From: Amborella trichopoda
Taxonomy: Eukaryota > Streptophyta > Magnoliopsida > Amborellales > Amborellaceae
DNA length: 64,000 bases
Direction of reading: 5' to 3'
Assembly: GCF_000471905.2 (NCBI RefSeq)
Contig: NW_006495813.1
Location: 997,913 to 1,061,912, forward strand
Of this stretch, positions 48,101 through 58,879 are shown one piece after another (the first letter of the stretch is position 1; each line of letters begins with the position of its first letter). The notes beneath the pieces were generated by a model. It was not told the DNA's origin. It did not search any database and was given only the letters and a program-made list of their open reading frames with translations. The position numbers were made by a program, and so were the translations under genes.

Positions 48101-50389
48101 GACAAAGAATAAAAGAAATAGAGCTCTGGTTATCTGAATAAGCTTGAAAGAAACCACTGAAATAAAAGTTGATAACAGACTGAGGGGAAATAATCAAAAG
48201 AATGATTACTTAGGAAGTGGAGACCCTTCTCTTAAATAAAGCAAATCATTTGTGTACTCATCGAATTCAGCAACCATGGCAATTACATAAGCAAGACCCC
48301 TCCTAAAAGATCTTTCCTGCACAAAATGTCAAAGTATGGCTTTTTAGAATGTGTGTTAAAATCACTTTGAAGCACAAAGGAATAAAAAATGGGTTGTTTG
48401 AAGAATTAAACTGATATTGACCTGATAAACGACTACTGCTCCATACAAGCCAATAAAGAAGCTTGAGAAAATAGATAGGAGGATGCTTCCAAGCACAACT
48501 AGAGGCCATAGAAGGATTGCCAGGCCAGCAATGGGCACACAAGCAGTTTCTAGGAATGGACCCTCTCGGCTCACTAAATCATGTAAGAGTCGCTGCCAAC
48601 CCTTAAAGAGCATGAATGGACTCTTTGTCACAGCAATAATTGTGAAGAGGGGAATCTCCACTATGAGACCCATTAGCCCTATGATGATGCATTTAGGAAC
48701 CTCCATCAACCTGTAAAAGTCCACACAACAAGTTTAGAAGAACATCCATTTTCAAGGAAATAGAGTTTTCATTATTTATTATCAAGAGGAAAGGAAAATA
48801 AAGAAAACCCAATGTTTAAATCATCAAAGGAAAGAACCCGATATCTTCGCTAAAAATCCCAAGATTTTAGATCATAACAACTATAAATACAGCTTGACAC
48901 ATAATGCTTCTTTAAGGCAATGAATATGTTGGAATTTCATATAATCAAAATTGAAAACTGTGGTATTAGAGTTTCCAATATTCTGAACTTTAGTGTTAAA
49001 ACTGTTGTTTAAATCAGATGTGATAGATAGTCTAAATGTAAAATGTGGAGAAAGATAACACAGCCACAAAGAAAACATTGAATTGTGAAATGTAGTGTTC
49101 ACATCAAACCTGATAGTCTGAGGTTCATCTGAAGTAGTTCTCTCACTTGTCTCCTTCAAGTACAAAGGATATGAGTGGTAGCAGATATCTGCAAAATCCC
49201 GAACAACCACGCAACTGCCCTTGATTGTATCCCATGTTCCATCCTGATCCAATACAAAATCAGCTACAACTATCACTTACATCTACCTAACTCTCCAACT
49301 AAATGCTCAGCTACAACTATCACTTACATCTACCTAACTCTCCAACTAAATGCACACCATACAGATATATATGCATACATACATAGTTACGTGCATATAC
49401 ATTCAGACATGAATGCATTGATACACGATTCATACATACATAAAATTATACATATATACACACATGACTACACACATTACTTATGTAGCAAAAATAGGAA
49501 CAGTTTATTACATAGGAAAAATGAGTATTTCAAAATAATAACTCATAAGAAATGAAGAAAATGTTTACCACTACACAGTGCGAGAACTTTGTGAATTCTC
49601 CATCCTGTCGAAAAGCCTCAAAAGTCGACACCCATGGGGTGAAAAATCCATATCCGAATCCAACCAACACACTTCCAGTGATGCCAACAACTAACCAAAA
49701 ACCGAATAAAAATGGGATCGAGAAAAGCAGGACTAATTTAAGATCCAAAACAAACCGTTTAGTCCTGCAACAAACAAGGATACCAAACTCTCTTCAAAAG
49801 CTAAAACCTAATAGGGGTTTAAAGACTTCAATACGAGCCGATAATCAAGAAAACAAAAGAGAAGATAAGTGATAGCTTTAAAACTCTTCAAAGATCAAAG
49901 CCAATATGGGTTTCAAGTCCATAATTCGAGCTAATAAAGAAGAAGAGAGAGGATAAAAAAAACGACAGAATATAGTGGCAGCTGAGAAAGTCTTTCTCCA
50001 AAGGATCACACCCACAACGGATGTCTCATTTGGAAATAGCAGAGCTAGTGGAAGAAGAAAACACAAAGAGAAAACCAAGGGTTTACTGGAGAATACTTGA
50101 TGATAGCACCGACTGTCCATGTAACATGTGCAGGAAACAACCCCAAAATCACTCCAACATTTCCAGTAATGAGAATCAAGCAAGCAATTGGACCAACAAC
50201 AATCCCTGTTAATGGTAAAACCCAAGCAGAAAAGACTTAGAAAAAATAAAGAAAATCAAACTAGAAAGAAAGAGGGTGAAAAGTACCTTTCAGGGCTCCA
50301 AGAATAAGAGCTGAACAGAAAGCGAATGCAACATAGGTGCCCTTAAGGTAGTGGAGCACAGAGAAAGAAGGGGAGCTGGGTCTCTCCAT
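43079..50389 (-). CDS. Uncharacterised multi-pass membrane protein, At3g27390-like
   Basis: Nine minus-strand exons join in frame to 585 residues: 50389-50287, 50205-50097, 49764-49569, 49243-49110, 48710-48422, 48316-48210, 48058-47872, 45682-45204 and 43232-43079. All introns are GT...AG. The Arabidopsis relative has about 588 residues. Hydrophobic stretches at about residues 18-34, 37-65, 78-110 and 185-275 suggest several membrane spans. Conserved blocks include DGTWDTIKGSC, then SPFMLFKGWQRLLHDLVSRE, GPFLETACVPIAGLAILLWP, and, in the soluble C-terminal half, HGLPSYSCLNALLRS, NRPQDRLMDWFFHPLLVLKE and SKFPTYRRRYQQVVKSL. The start ATG lies directly before a PSSPSFSVLHYL segment and the first span. 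No biochemical function is known for the family. The last exon is easy to miss because intron 8 (2 kb) holds two TIR elements and a minisatellite; without it the frame would run into a stop 8 codons past the donor. Confidence 0.9.
43450..43842. repeat. MITE family A, copy in intron 8 (9-bp target duplication)
   Basis: A 393-bp element. Its left end, GGGAAAAGTTTATATAAGGT then TGCAACCTT, and its right end, read on the other strand as GGGTGTGGTTTCCATAAAGT then TGCAACCTT, are inverted repeats. It is flanked on both sides by the 9 bases TTAATTTAA. A 9-bp duplication and long-ish TIRs fit Mutator-like (MULE) non-autonomous elements. No coding capacity. Confidence 0.8.
43955..44807. mobile_element. 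Foldback MULE-like element with internal hairpin array
   Basis: Both ends are inverted copies for about 130 bp. The left starts GGGAAATTATCAAAAATATC, and the right, read in reverse, starts GGGAAATTATAAGAAATATT. Both go on through AGGTTATT/GGGTTATT, CAAATCTTC/CACATCTTC, TTTGTGACCAAAATACCCTT/TTTGTGATCAAAATATCCTT and CACGG. The flanks are CTTAAGTGA (43946-43954) and CTTAAGTAA (44808-44816), a 9-bp duplication with one mismatch. Between the ends, about eight short hairpins repeat the arms ATCACGGTT and AACCGTGAT. The best is 44202-44230: CCATCACGGTTC, a 5-base loop, then GAACCGTGATGG. It encodes no protein. It lies in intron 8 of the membrane-protein gene. Confidence 0.8.
44970..45195. repeat. 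Compound minisatellite next to exon 8 splice donor
   Basis: Two full units of about 100 bp and a partial third repeat the pattern ATTCAAYGYTTCTC, TGCATGCCATTTATTGGTGT, a (TG)n run, then a (GA)n run. The last partial unit, ATTCAATGCTTCTCCATGCATG, ends about 7 bases from the 5' splice site of intron 8 (exon end at 45204). Confidence 0.85.
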
Positions 50390-50810
50390 GACCCAAGAGA
50401 GAGAAAACCAATAAAGGGTACGAAGACGAGCCCAAACGAAAAGGTCGAGAAAGAAAACGACCCAAGAAAGAGAGACACAGGGAAACTGGTCGAGATGATC
50501 AAGATAGAGAGAACGGAGAAAATGTATGGAAAAGCTTTGCAAGGACGAAGGTGCTCTTAAACCTACAACGGTCAAAGCGATGAGAGACAGAGATTTGAAG
50601 TTTAGAGAGAGGGAGGATTTGAAGCGTGGGATACAAGGAAGAAGAACGGCAAAGTTTGCCGCGACCAAACGGATCATCGCAGGGAGGAGGGAGCCGAGCT
50701 CATTTAAAAAAAAGAGAAAAATATGGACCCCCCAGGCAAACTTTATTGACCTTAATATTAAAAAAATTGAATATTTTTTAGACCATTTTTTATCCTCGCT
50801 TCCGGTCAAT
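50390..50810 (-). promoter_or_regulatory. 5' UTR and promoter region of the membrane-protein gene
   Basis: The GA-rich (minus: CT-rich) DNA upstream of the ATG at 50389 extends to about 50700. Such pyrimidine-rich leaders are common in plant 5' UTRs. No clear TATA box was found, though the T-rich stretch (minus strand) at 50700-50715 lies at the edge. Confidence 0.35.
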
Positions 50811-50834
50811 CAAGCGCAAAATATGCTGAACCGG

Positions 50835-51025
50835 CACAACATGAACATTGAGCACATTTTTTGTGACGGACCGGCTTGGTGCGCCGATTTTGGAACGGAC
50901 TCGCATAACTTGTTACGTACCCAATCCATCATGAACATAGAACCGGTCCAGCACTTTTTTTGTGATGGACTGGCTTGTTGTGCCAGTTTATGACAGAGTG
51001 GCATAACTTGTTACTTACCCAAAAA
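50835..51025. repeat. Two imperfect repeats of about 95 bp
   Basis: Units beginning ATGAACATNGA at 50841 and 50931 share TTTTTTGTGAYGGACYGGCTTG, then a GCATAACTTGTTACNTACCC segment. A third GCATAACTTG follows at 51032. They lie upstream of the membrane-protein gene. Confidence 0.7.
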
Positions 51026-51109
51026 CAACTGGCATAACTTGCTAGCACAACTTGTGTACAGCCAGTCCGACACGTTTTTATACCACACAGATACAAGCTT
51101 ATTCGTAGC

Positions 51110-51644
51110 GGTGGCAATGGACCTAGACCCAACCCAAGATCTGATGGGTATGCTTGATACAGGTCAAGTATGGATCTAGCATTTGAACCTGACGGGTCGG
51201 ATCTGGGTCTAAAACTTGGATCCGAATACTATATAGGTCCGGATCTGGGTCTAAAACTTGGATCCGAATACTATACAGGTCCGGATCTGGGTCCAGCTAG
51301 TCCCGACCCTTACCTATAAATTGTTAAAGATAAAATACTTTACTTTAAGTCTTATTCATTTGGGTGTATTAATGATCATATATAATTAAAATTATTAGTT
51401 ATCTTTAGCTATTAAACGACAAATCACACGGCGGCTATATGATGGGAAAAAAAAAAAAACATAACTTATAGTGAGGATGACAATGGACCCGAGGCCTGAT
51501 GAGGTAGATCCGAGACCCGTATCAGCACGAGTATGGCACGAGTATTGGTCTGATTTTTTGACCTAACGGGTCGGGTCCAAGTCCAAAACCTGGATCCGAA
51601 TCTATTTGAATTTGAATCTGACCTATACCTAATCCGTTGCCACC
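51110..51644. repeat. TIR element(s) with GGTGGCAANGG ends
   Basis: GGTGGCAATGG at 51110 and its inverse CCGTTGCCACC at 51634-51644 could bound a 535-bp element. A second related end, GATGACAATGGACCC near 51476, faces the same right end, so a smaller element of about 170 bp is equally possible, with the left part a separate partial copy. GGGTC/GATCC-rich words occur throughout. Non-coding. Confidence 0.45.
51199..51290. repeat. 42-bp tandem repeat
   Basis: GGATCTGGGTCTAAAACTTG begins at 51199 and 51241, with GGATCTGGGTC again at 51283. The two full 42-bp units differ at one base, so the duplication is recent. Confidence 0.9.
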
Positions 51645-52036
51645 CTTATTGCTTGGACACATTTCTGTGCCAAGTTGACAAGTTGTGCAAATATGGGTTA
51701 AATGTAGGGTATTTTGGTTTTTTTTTTCTTTTTGACTATGGGGTAGTTGAAAAAGGAAGGGGTATTGGGATTAACAATAACGTATCAAAATATAAGGGGA
51801 GATTGCCTAGAAAATACGAATACGGGGGTTTTTATAATTTTTTGATAAAAAAGATTTATTGAATTACAGAAAAAAAAAAAAAAAAAACAAAAATGATACG
51901 ATGACATTCTACGAAACAATCAACAGAAAGAGGAAAAAGTCAAAATCTCCGTATTCCAATCTTCTTCTCCTCTTGAACATCCTGAGGCCGTTTCTATTTT
52001 TAATGCTAATTATTGTAACACTTTGGTGTTTTTTAA

Positions 52037-52429
52037 GGAAAAATTTTATATAAGGTAGCGACTTTAAAATGTATAATTATAAATGCACCTCAATAATCCA
52101 TCGAAAAAAGTTGTTTTAGCGTTGAAAAACCTTCTAATTGATCATTTCGATATCGGAATATGAAAATATGAAAAAATAAAATTTTGAGTGCAAGAAATAG
52201 TGAATTTTGCAACACATTATCTAAACTATTCATTTTCAAAATTTTCATATGTTTATAGATCTATTTGATTTTAACTATTTTTGAAATTTAAAATTCTATA
52301 ATTAAATATAAAAATAGATTTTGAGATAATCTTAGAAACGTTTTACATCAAAATTATATATTAAAATAAAATTTTGAGGTGTACCTTAATTGGATTGTTT
52401 AAAGTTGCAACCTTGTAGAAACCACACCC
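52037..52429. repeat. MITE family A, third copy
   Basis: A 393-bp element aligned end to end with 43450-43842. Left end GGAAAAATTTTATATAAGGT, right end AACCTTGTAGAAACCACACCC. Flanks are GTTTTTTAA and TTTTTTTAA, a 9-bp target duplication with one mismatch. The identical length of the two copies supports a defined mobile family. Confidence 0.8.
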
Positions 52430-52799
52430 TTTTTTTAATAATGTTAACGTAATTATTGTAACACTGTGTTTATGTGGAGTGTGCTTCATTACTTTTCAGT
52501 GCACTGCGATTGGAGCAATGACGCGTCGGCTTGTGTGAGCGTGTGTCAAGTGATTGAGACCTGCGGGGTTGATGAAGTAAATTTTGTCAAATCAACTGTT
52601 GATAGTTTTGACATTTTTAGCATTTCATCAGTTCATTTGATCCAATTACAAATGGAAGTGGTTAGCATGCATCCAAGCCCGCACATGTACAAATGAAAGC
52701 TTTGTAATAAATGTGCTTGGTCAATGAAATAAATGCAGCCACCCAATTTAACATTTAATGGTCAAGATTTATTGTAACCAATTTGTACCAAAGGTAAAC

Positions 52800-53035
52800 G
52801 GTCTCATCATATACTTTTTCATTTTTAAATATAATTTGATCCTAACTTTTAAAGAATGTATAATCTTTAACATGGGGATCATAAATATGAATAAATAAAT
52901 AAATTTTGAAAATTAAAAATAATAATTATATTAAAAAAACATTTGGCCCGTTAGTTATAATTAGGGACCACCTATTTGCATCCATCTTTAAGATAGATGT
53001 TTTGTGCCTCTAGATTTCATATTGTTCATAACAAA
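52800..53035. repeat. Interspersed repeat family B, copy 3
   Basis: Best match is 22720-22975: both carry CTTTAACATGGGGATCATAA or close variants, AATAAATAAAT, CCCGTTAGTT, and ATTTGCATCCATCTTTRAG. Non-coding. Confidence 0.65.
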
Positions 53036-53079
53036 TAGTTGGCAACTCTTTTGATCAAATTTCAAATAACACATCTAAC

Positions 53080-53301
53080 TGGCGTTTTAAATCCATCGAT
53101 TTATAATATGGATTGTCGATCTGGATGGAGAATCGACCAGAACCGAGTTGGTTATGAGATAGTATGGATTTCAGCCTGGTTTTCCCAAACCCCCCCCCCC
53201 TGGATCACCGATTTAGACCGATTTGAAATGCCGATCCAACAATTAGATACGGATTTATGGGGTGAGAAATCAACCCCACTGATCCAGGTTTTAAAACACT
53301 G
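53080..53301. repeat. MITE with GTTTTAAA ends
   Basis: The left end GGCGTTTTAAATCCATCGAT and the right end, read in reverse as CAGTGTTTTAAAACCTGGAT, form imperfect inverted repeats around a 220-bp body rich in CGAT/ATCG words. Same broad end type as 27937 and 53954. Confidence 0.55.
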
Positions 53302-53700
53302 CATCCAACGATACATCATAAGAAAACTGTTATTTATATGCTCTCAAAAAAAAAACGATACATCAAATGGGGCCATAAATTCTTGGAAAGGCTAAAACCT
53401 AGGGGATGGAAAAATACTACATAATTGATCTTTACCTCCTTACTGTTATTTAAAAATATCACATAGTTGATCCTTTACCTCCTTGATATAATTTATTTTC
53501 TCAATTTACATAAGTCTGGACTTCAAGAAAATTGATTGTTGTTGAGATGACAATTCCTTGCAGTATAGCGTACTTTTATAGGACCATATGATACATATAT
53601 TCCCTCGGACCAAAGTGTGCACACAAAAGGAAAGAAACACCATTCGATTTTATTGAAATACAAAAGAGCACTCACAAAGGGGTTGGGTTTGTGAGTTTCT

Positions 53701-53721
53701 TGGATCCGGTGTAACCGGATC
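53701..53721. other. Short perfect palindrome
   Basis: GGATCCGGT, a 3-base spacer GTA, then ACCGGATCC: nine perfectly paired bases either side. No adjacent gene was recognised, so no role is proposed. Confidence 0.7.
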
Positions 53722-53953
53722 CTTTTAGACCTTTCGATTTATATGTTATCGGGGGAAGGTCACTCGCACGATATGTTTTGCAGATGAGTCCGAGTGAGGA
53801 TTCAACACGGTTTCCTGAGAGAATTTAGTTCTGCCGTGCTCGTTTTTAACAAAAAGAAACTGGTTGTTACCGAACGATTTGATTGAACGAGGTCGATCCA
53901 TTTCAAGATTGCTTTTCGTAGTTTTCAATCTTCTTTCTTCGCCTTCGTCACAA

Positions 53954-56559
53954 CAATGGTTTAAAAAGTGGATCGGTGACTTAGATCGGCCACCTCAAAA
54001 ACCGTTTTGAATCAGCGAATCGGCGATTCGGATCGAGAATCGACTGAATCGATTAGATTAAAGCTTCAAAAAATTCCGAAAAAATTATTAAAATTCATTA
54101 TAAATATTATTTTTTAGGAATTCAATAAAAAATGAAGGTACTCCATTAAGAATTTTCATTTCTTTGCATGAATATGCGTATATTGATATGTTCTTTCCCT
54201 GCATGAACTACTATTTACCATTTCATTTACATCACACAAAAGGATAAACATAAAATTATCATGGAATAAGTATATCAACATACATGGACTACAATAAAGC
54301 ATACAATTAGTAACATACGATCTAAAAATAAAATAACAGATGACATCGTTCTTTTTCTTGATCACGCTGGGTATTTGTTATTATTTGTTATTGCAAAAAT
54401 ACTTCTATTGACAATAATATTTTCGTACATATCAATTACAAATATACAGGATAATATAATATAAAATGCAAGCTCCACACATGGCTACAATTCAATTATC
54501 AAGAACATACATTTTTTGCATTAAAAATTTAATAATAAAATTGAAAAAATGCAAGATAATATAATTGTCATATGCCACGATTTTTTTACAATGATATTCA
54601 CTTTAATTCCTCACTATAATACAATTTAACAACATGTATTTTTTGCTTTCAAAATTTTAAAAATTGAAATCAAAACTTGGTCACTATTTTCACATCTTTT
54701 CATAAAATCACGATTTTTAAAAAAATCGATCATGTACTAAAAAAAAAAAACAAATAAAAACAATTCTTCACAGAGCTACCTAACATCAGTCATTCCAATT
54801 CAAAAATGCATTAAAAACAAATTTAAAAAATACAGTTTTACATTAAAAACATAATAACATGTATTTTTTTGCATAAATAATCTATCAACATACAATTGTT
54901 TCAACAAAAACTTTAACAATAAAAATTAAAAATATGGTTTAATACTTTATGATAATCAAAACTTGGTATATTTTCACATCTTTTCGAAAAATCACGATTT
55001 TTCAAAAAAAATCGATCATGTATTAAAAACAAAAAGAAAATAAGAACAATTCTTCACAGAGCCACCTAACATCAGTTATTCCAACTCAAAAATGCATTAA
55101 CAACAAATTAAAAAAATATAGTTTTACATTAAAAATATAATAACATGCATTTTTTTGCATAAATAATCTATCAACATACAATTTTTTCAACAAAAACTTT
55201 AACAATAAAAATTAAAAATATGGTTTAATACCTCATGATAATCAAAACCTACTCACGATTTTCACATCTTTTACAAAAATCATCTTTTTCCAAAAATTTC
55301 GATCATGGATAAAAAATAAAAAAAAAGTAGAACAAACTCAAGCAATAAAAATTAAATATATGGTTTAATACCTCATGATAATCAAAACCTTGTCACGCTT
55401 TTCACATCTTTTCGAAAAATCACAAATTTTCAAAAAAATCGATCATGGATTACCAAAAAAAAAAAAAATCTGTTCTTCACAGAGTCACCTTACATCAGCC
55501 ATTTCAACTAAAAAATCCACCTTCAAACAAATAAATTACCTCCAATTGAGCACATGTTTTGATAAACAACACTATAAGGAATCAAAACCCTAATTATGAA
55601 CACATTATCATCAATAATCAAATCAAATCGATTAAATTGAGAAAAAAAAAAAAAAGCAGTTCTTCACAAGCAACAGTCATTGAATCTAAAAAATGAAGCT
55701 CAAATTGAATAAATCATATCAAATTGAATACATCTGATTATAAGCTAGACTATAACGATTCAAAACCCAAGAAATCTAACACATTATTTGTAATATATCG
55801 TGAACAATAGATCGAAAGGCGAAAAAAAAACATAATTTTTTTTTTTACAGACATCACTGTGTTCTTCTAAAAACTCAGGCTATAATTGAGTAAATTAAAT
55901 AAAATTGAATATGGTAAATGATAAAAGACACGATAAAGATTTAAAACCCTACAAATTTAACTGATTATTTTCAAAATATGGACTGAAATTGATCAAATGG
56001 CAGAAAAAAAAAAAAAAACGCAGAGTTCCTACCTGGTTTCGTGAACCCGTGGCTTCAATCTCCAAATTAATCTATTTTTCTCAAAGATAATCACAAATTC
56101 GTAACAGAAATTTCTAATGAACACATTTACGATCAATATGCCTCAAACTTTTCACAGATTTATGCCCTATTTAGCATGAAACAAAACGAAAAGCGAAAAC
56201 CCTAAAACCGCCAACTTTCATGATCCAAAAAGTTGAAATTTTTCCACCATTTAATGCATGAAAAGGCTGAAAAAAGCTGCTTAAAGCCTAAATATTCGAT
56301 CACATGGCCAAAAAAAGAAGAAAAATGATAAAAAAAAAGGCAAAATTTGAAGAAACCCGTGAAGAACACTATGCAGCCCCTGTTCTTCACGAGACTTGCC
56401 GATTCGGTACAGTGAATCCGCGATTCACTCTACAGAATCGCCCCGTTCTCTCTGGAATCGGACGATTCCGTGTAAAATATCAGAACCGGCATGGACTCTA
56501 CCGATTCCCGAGTCGAATCGAGCGAGTCCGGTTTGGCTCGGCATTTTTTAAAACACTGG
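53954..56559. mobile_element. 2.6-kb non-autonomous TIR element with GTTTTAAAA ends
   Basis: The left end CAATGGTTTAAAAAGTGG and the right end, read in reverse as CCAGTGTTTTAAAAAATGCC, are inverted. Beyond the ends, both subterminal regions are rich in GATTCGG/CCGATT/ATCGGC words, the typical subterminal repeats of a hAT- or CACTA-like element. The AT-rich interior encodes no recognisable transposase and contains a 286-bp tandem array. No matching target duplication was found. The first part is related to 62266 onwards. Confidence 0.55.
54671..55500. repeat. 286-bp tandem repeat array (three and a part units)
   Basis: CAAAACYTRGT or close variants begin at 54671, 54957 and 55243, exactly 286 bp apart, with a further start at 55383 after a shortened third unit. 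Each full unit contains TTTTCACATCTTTT, ATCGATCATG, ATTCTTCACAGAG and CAACATACAATT. It lies inside the 2.6-kb TIR element. Confidence 0.85.
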
Positions 56560-57044
56560 TCTACAGTATAGAAGTTTTATCCTCCCGTTTATCCAACCGT
56601 CCATTTTGAATGGAGGGCTACGATTGCCCCAATCACATTGTCACGTCTCTATACTATTTTATTTTTAATTTGTTTCTGTAGACTATTTTGACACCAAATT
56701 TTGAACGTCCATTCCTCTATTAAACTCGCACTAGCGAAAAATATTAAAAAAATATTTTCAATAAAAACAATGACCAAAATACCTTTGAAAGCTTCAAGGG
56801 GTATTTTGGTCATTATATTTTATCAAAAAAATATTTTTAATATTTTTTATAGGTGTGCCCCAATGAGAAGATGACACGTACCAAATTTCATATTCATACA
56901 ATTTGTATAAAAAAAACTAAAAATAAAATACTTTGAGACGTCGGATCTAAGATCAAACGGTGAGTGGCTCTCTTGATCAAAATTGGACGGCTGGATGGTA
57001 GAGGGAAGATAGAATTTCAGTGCTGTAAGGAAAGCATAGAAACC
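56560..57044. repeat. TIR repeat family C with hairpin core, copy 1
   Basis: Aligns with 63606-64000 over nearly 400 bp. The right end, read in reverse, is GGTTTCTATGCTTTCCTTAC, then AGCACTGAAATTCTATC; the left end TACAGTATAGAAGTTTTATC matches the inner part of that, so its outer bases are lost at the junction with the element ending at 56559. The centre (56769-56814) is a strong hairpin: AATGACCAAAATACC pairs with GGTATTTTGGTCATT, and the inner TTGAA pairs with TTCAA. Confidence 0.7.
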
Positions 57045-58860
57045 TTTCCCTTATGAATGAGGATTAAGCGGTTTATATAGAATTTAAAAGAAATATGGCT
57101 AGAAAATCAATAGTGGGGCTCATAGGTAGGTGGATTATTAGAATTTGGCTCGGGCTAGGCCAAAAATTACCATTTTGAACAAAACCTAGAAAAATATCTT
57201 GCCCCTTTGGACAGTTTCACTTCCACGCAACCATCCAATTCCCATCTCTTTGATTTGTTTTTGCCAGTTTTTCCTCAAAATTTCTCCCGAACTCCATAGA
57301 TAAAATTGCCATGGTCATGATAAATTTGGATAAAAAATTCTAGATATTGAGGGGATTTTGATCAATTTATGAGTTAGGCATCAAACTTTTGAAGAACAAT
57401 ATATGCTCCTTTCAAATTCTTGCAATTTCATCCATTGTTGATCGTTATTTAACAATCAACCACTGAAAGCTTGTGAGAAATCATCTTTAAGACATGAGTA
57501 GTAATTCAGATAAAAAACTCTTAGAACTGATAGGGTTATGACAAAAAAAAATAGGCCTCTTTCCATTTTCAGCAGGCTTCAAATTTTGGGCAAATTATCT
57601 ATACGATCTGACCCCGATATCATCCTTCGGACATATAAAGCTTGCTAAGAGAAAAACAATATATCAAAATTTGAGCTTATTTACCAATGAGAATTGCGAG
57701 ATATGGCCATATTTGCAAGAGGAGAAAACTTGAATATTGCAAAAAAATTGTTCTTCATTGCTAGACCATTGTCACATTGTACATTTATCAGTAGAAGTCT
57801 TGCGGTCCTTTGAAGTCCGCTAATTATAACTTTAAAAACGATGCTTCTCGACATCAAATTGACCTCAAATTTGAAGCTTAATATTTTAAACATTGTACCT
57901 CTCTCACATAAAAGTTTCAGCCCATTTAGCTATGGGTTTCTTGTGGTTCTTTTGTAAATTTGGGGCCGATAAAGGGGATACCCGCTCTACACTTTGACAA
58001 ATAAATCTGAAAGGCCGTATCTTAGTCATTTGATATCTGATTGATCTCGAATGTTGGATCTGACTGCAACCTTTTTCTGTCCGTGAGGATCCCAACAGAG
58101 CACCTTCTAATAAGCCATGACCTAGATCAGAATCATTCTCAAAGAATCCATAAGAAGTGATCCAATGCTTTCATCGGGTCCAGGTGGAGACCAAAGATCT
58201 TCCTTGTAGCACAATTCCTTTCTTTCATAGGAATTTCTAACCATTTAGCCATGGGCTGACTTGAGCACCTTCATTGTAGCATCAACTATGTGGGCCTATA
58301 TCTCGGTTATCCAAAATTGGGTTGGCCTGGTTTTTGGAGGGTAGCTTGGGGGCACTTCAAATTACGTTCCAGAACCCTTGGATTACCGTTTTGGGTAGGT
58401 ATGACAAGTTTGACCATGCTCCATTCTTAACTGTCTAGTTGCTAGTTTGAGCATGCAACTTGCTCGAATTTCCTTCATTTTTAGTTGGGGACTTCCTCTC
58501 ATCATTACAAAGGGATCCGTAAATTTTGAACTTGATTTGATATTGCTTTTATTGATTGCATCTAGTTCTGGTGATTCCTACGATATTCTAGTAGTTATTG
58601 TGTTGGGCATTTATTCTGTTGATCCACCTATGCACTATAGTGGGCCATTGTTTTGACTTAGTTATTTATCCCTTTTATTTAGGGCTACAAAAGGCCCTTT
58701 TCATTTAAAAAATATGGGGTTTCACCTCCTCGGTACCTTAGTTTAGTATTATGCTTCATAGTCACAACAACTACTCGTTAATAATTTTATTTTGCACCAA
58801 AATACCCCCAAATATGCTGATAATAGGTCAATGTATCCGGTCGGTACCTTTTTCCAGATG
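57045..58860. other. No gene recognised
   Basis: Moderately mixed base composition with short open stretches on both strands (57681-57893, 57904-58095, 58447-58656) that resemble no known protein. It may be the non-coding 3' part of a retroelement, but I found no diagnostic motif. Confidence 0.45.
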
Positions 58861-58879
58861 AAGGGGCTATGTACTTAAT

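Noticed and set aside
54671..55500. CRISPR-like regularly spaced repeats
   Set aside because: The units are directly contiguous 286-bp tandem repeats without short-repeat/unique-spacer structure, in a plant nuclear context.
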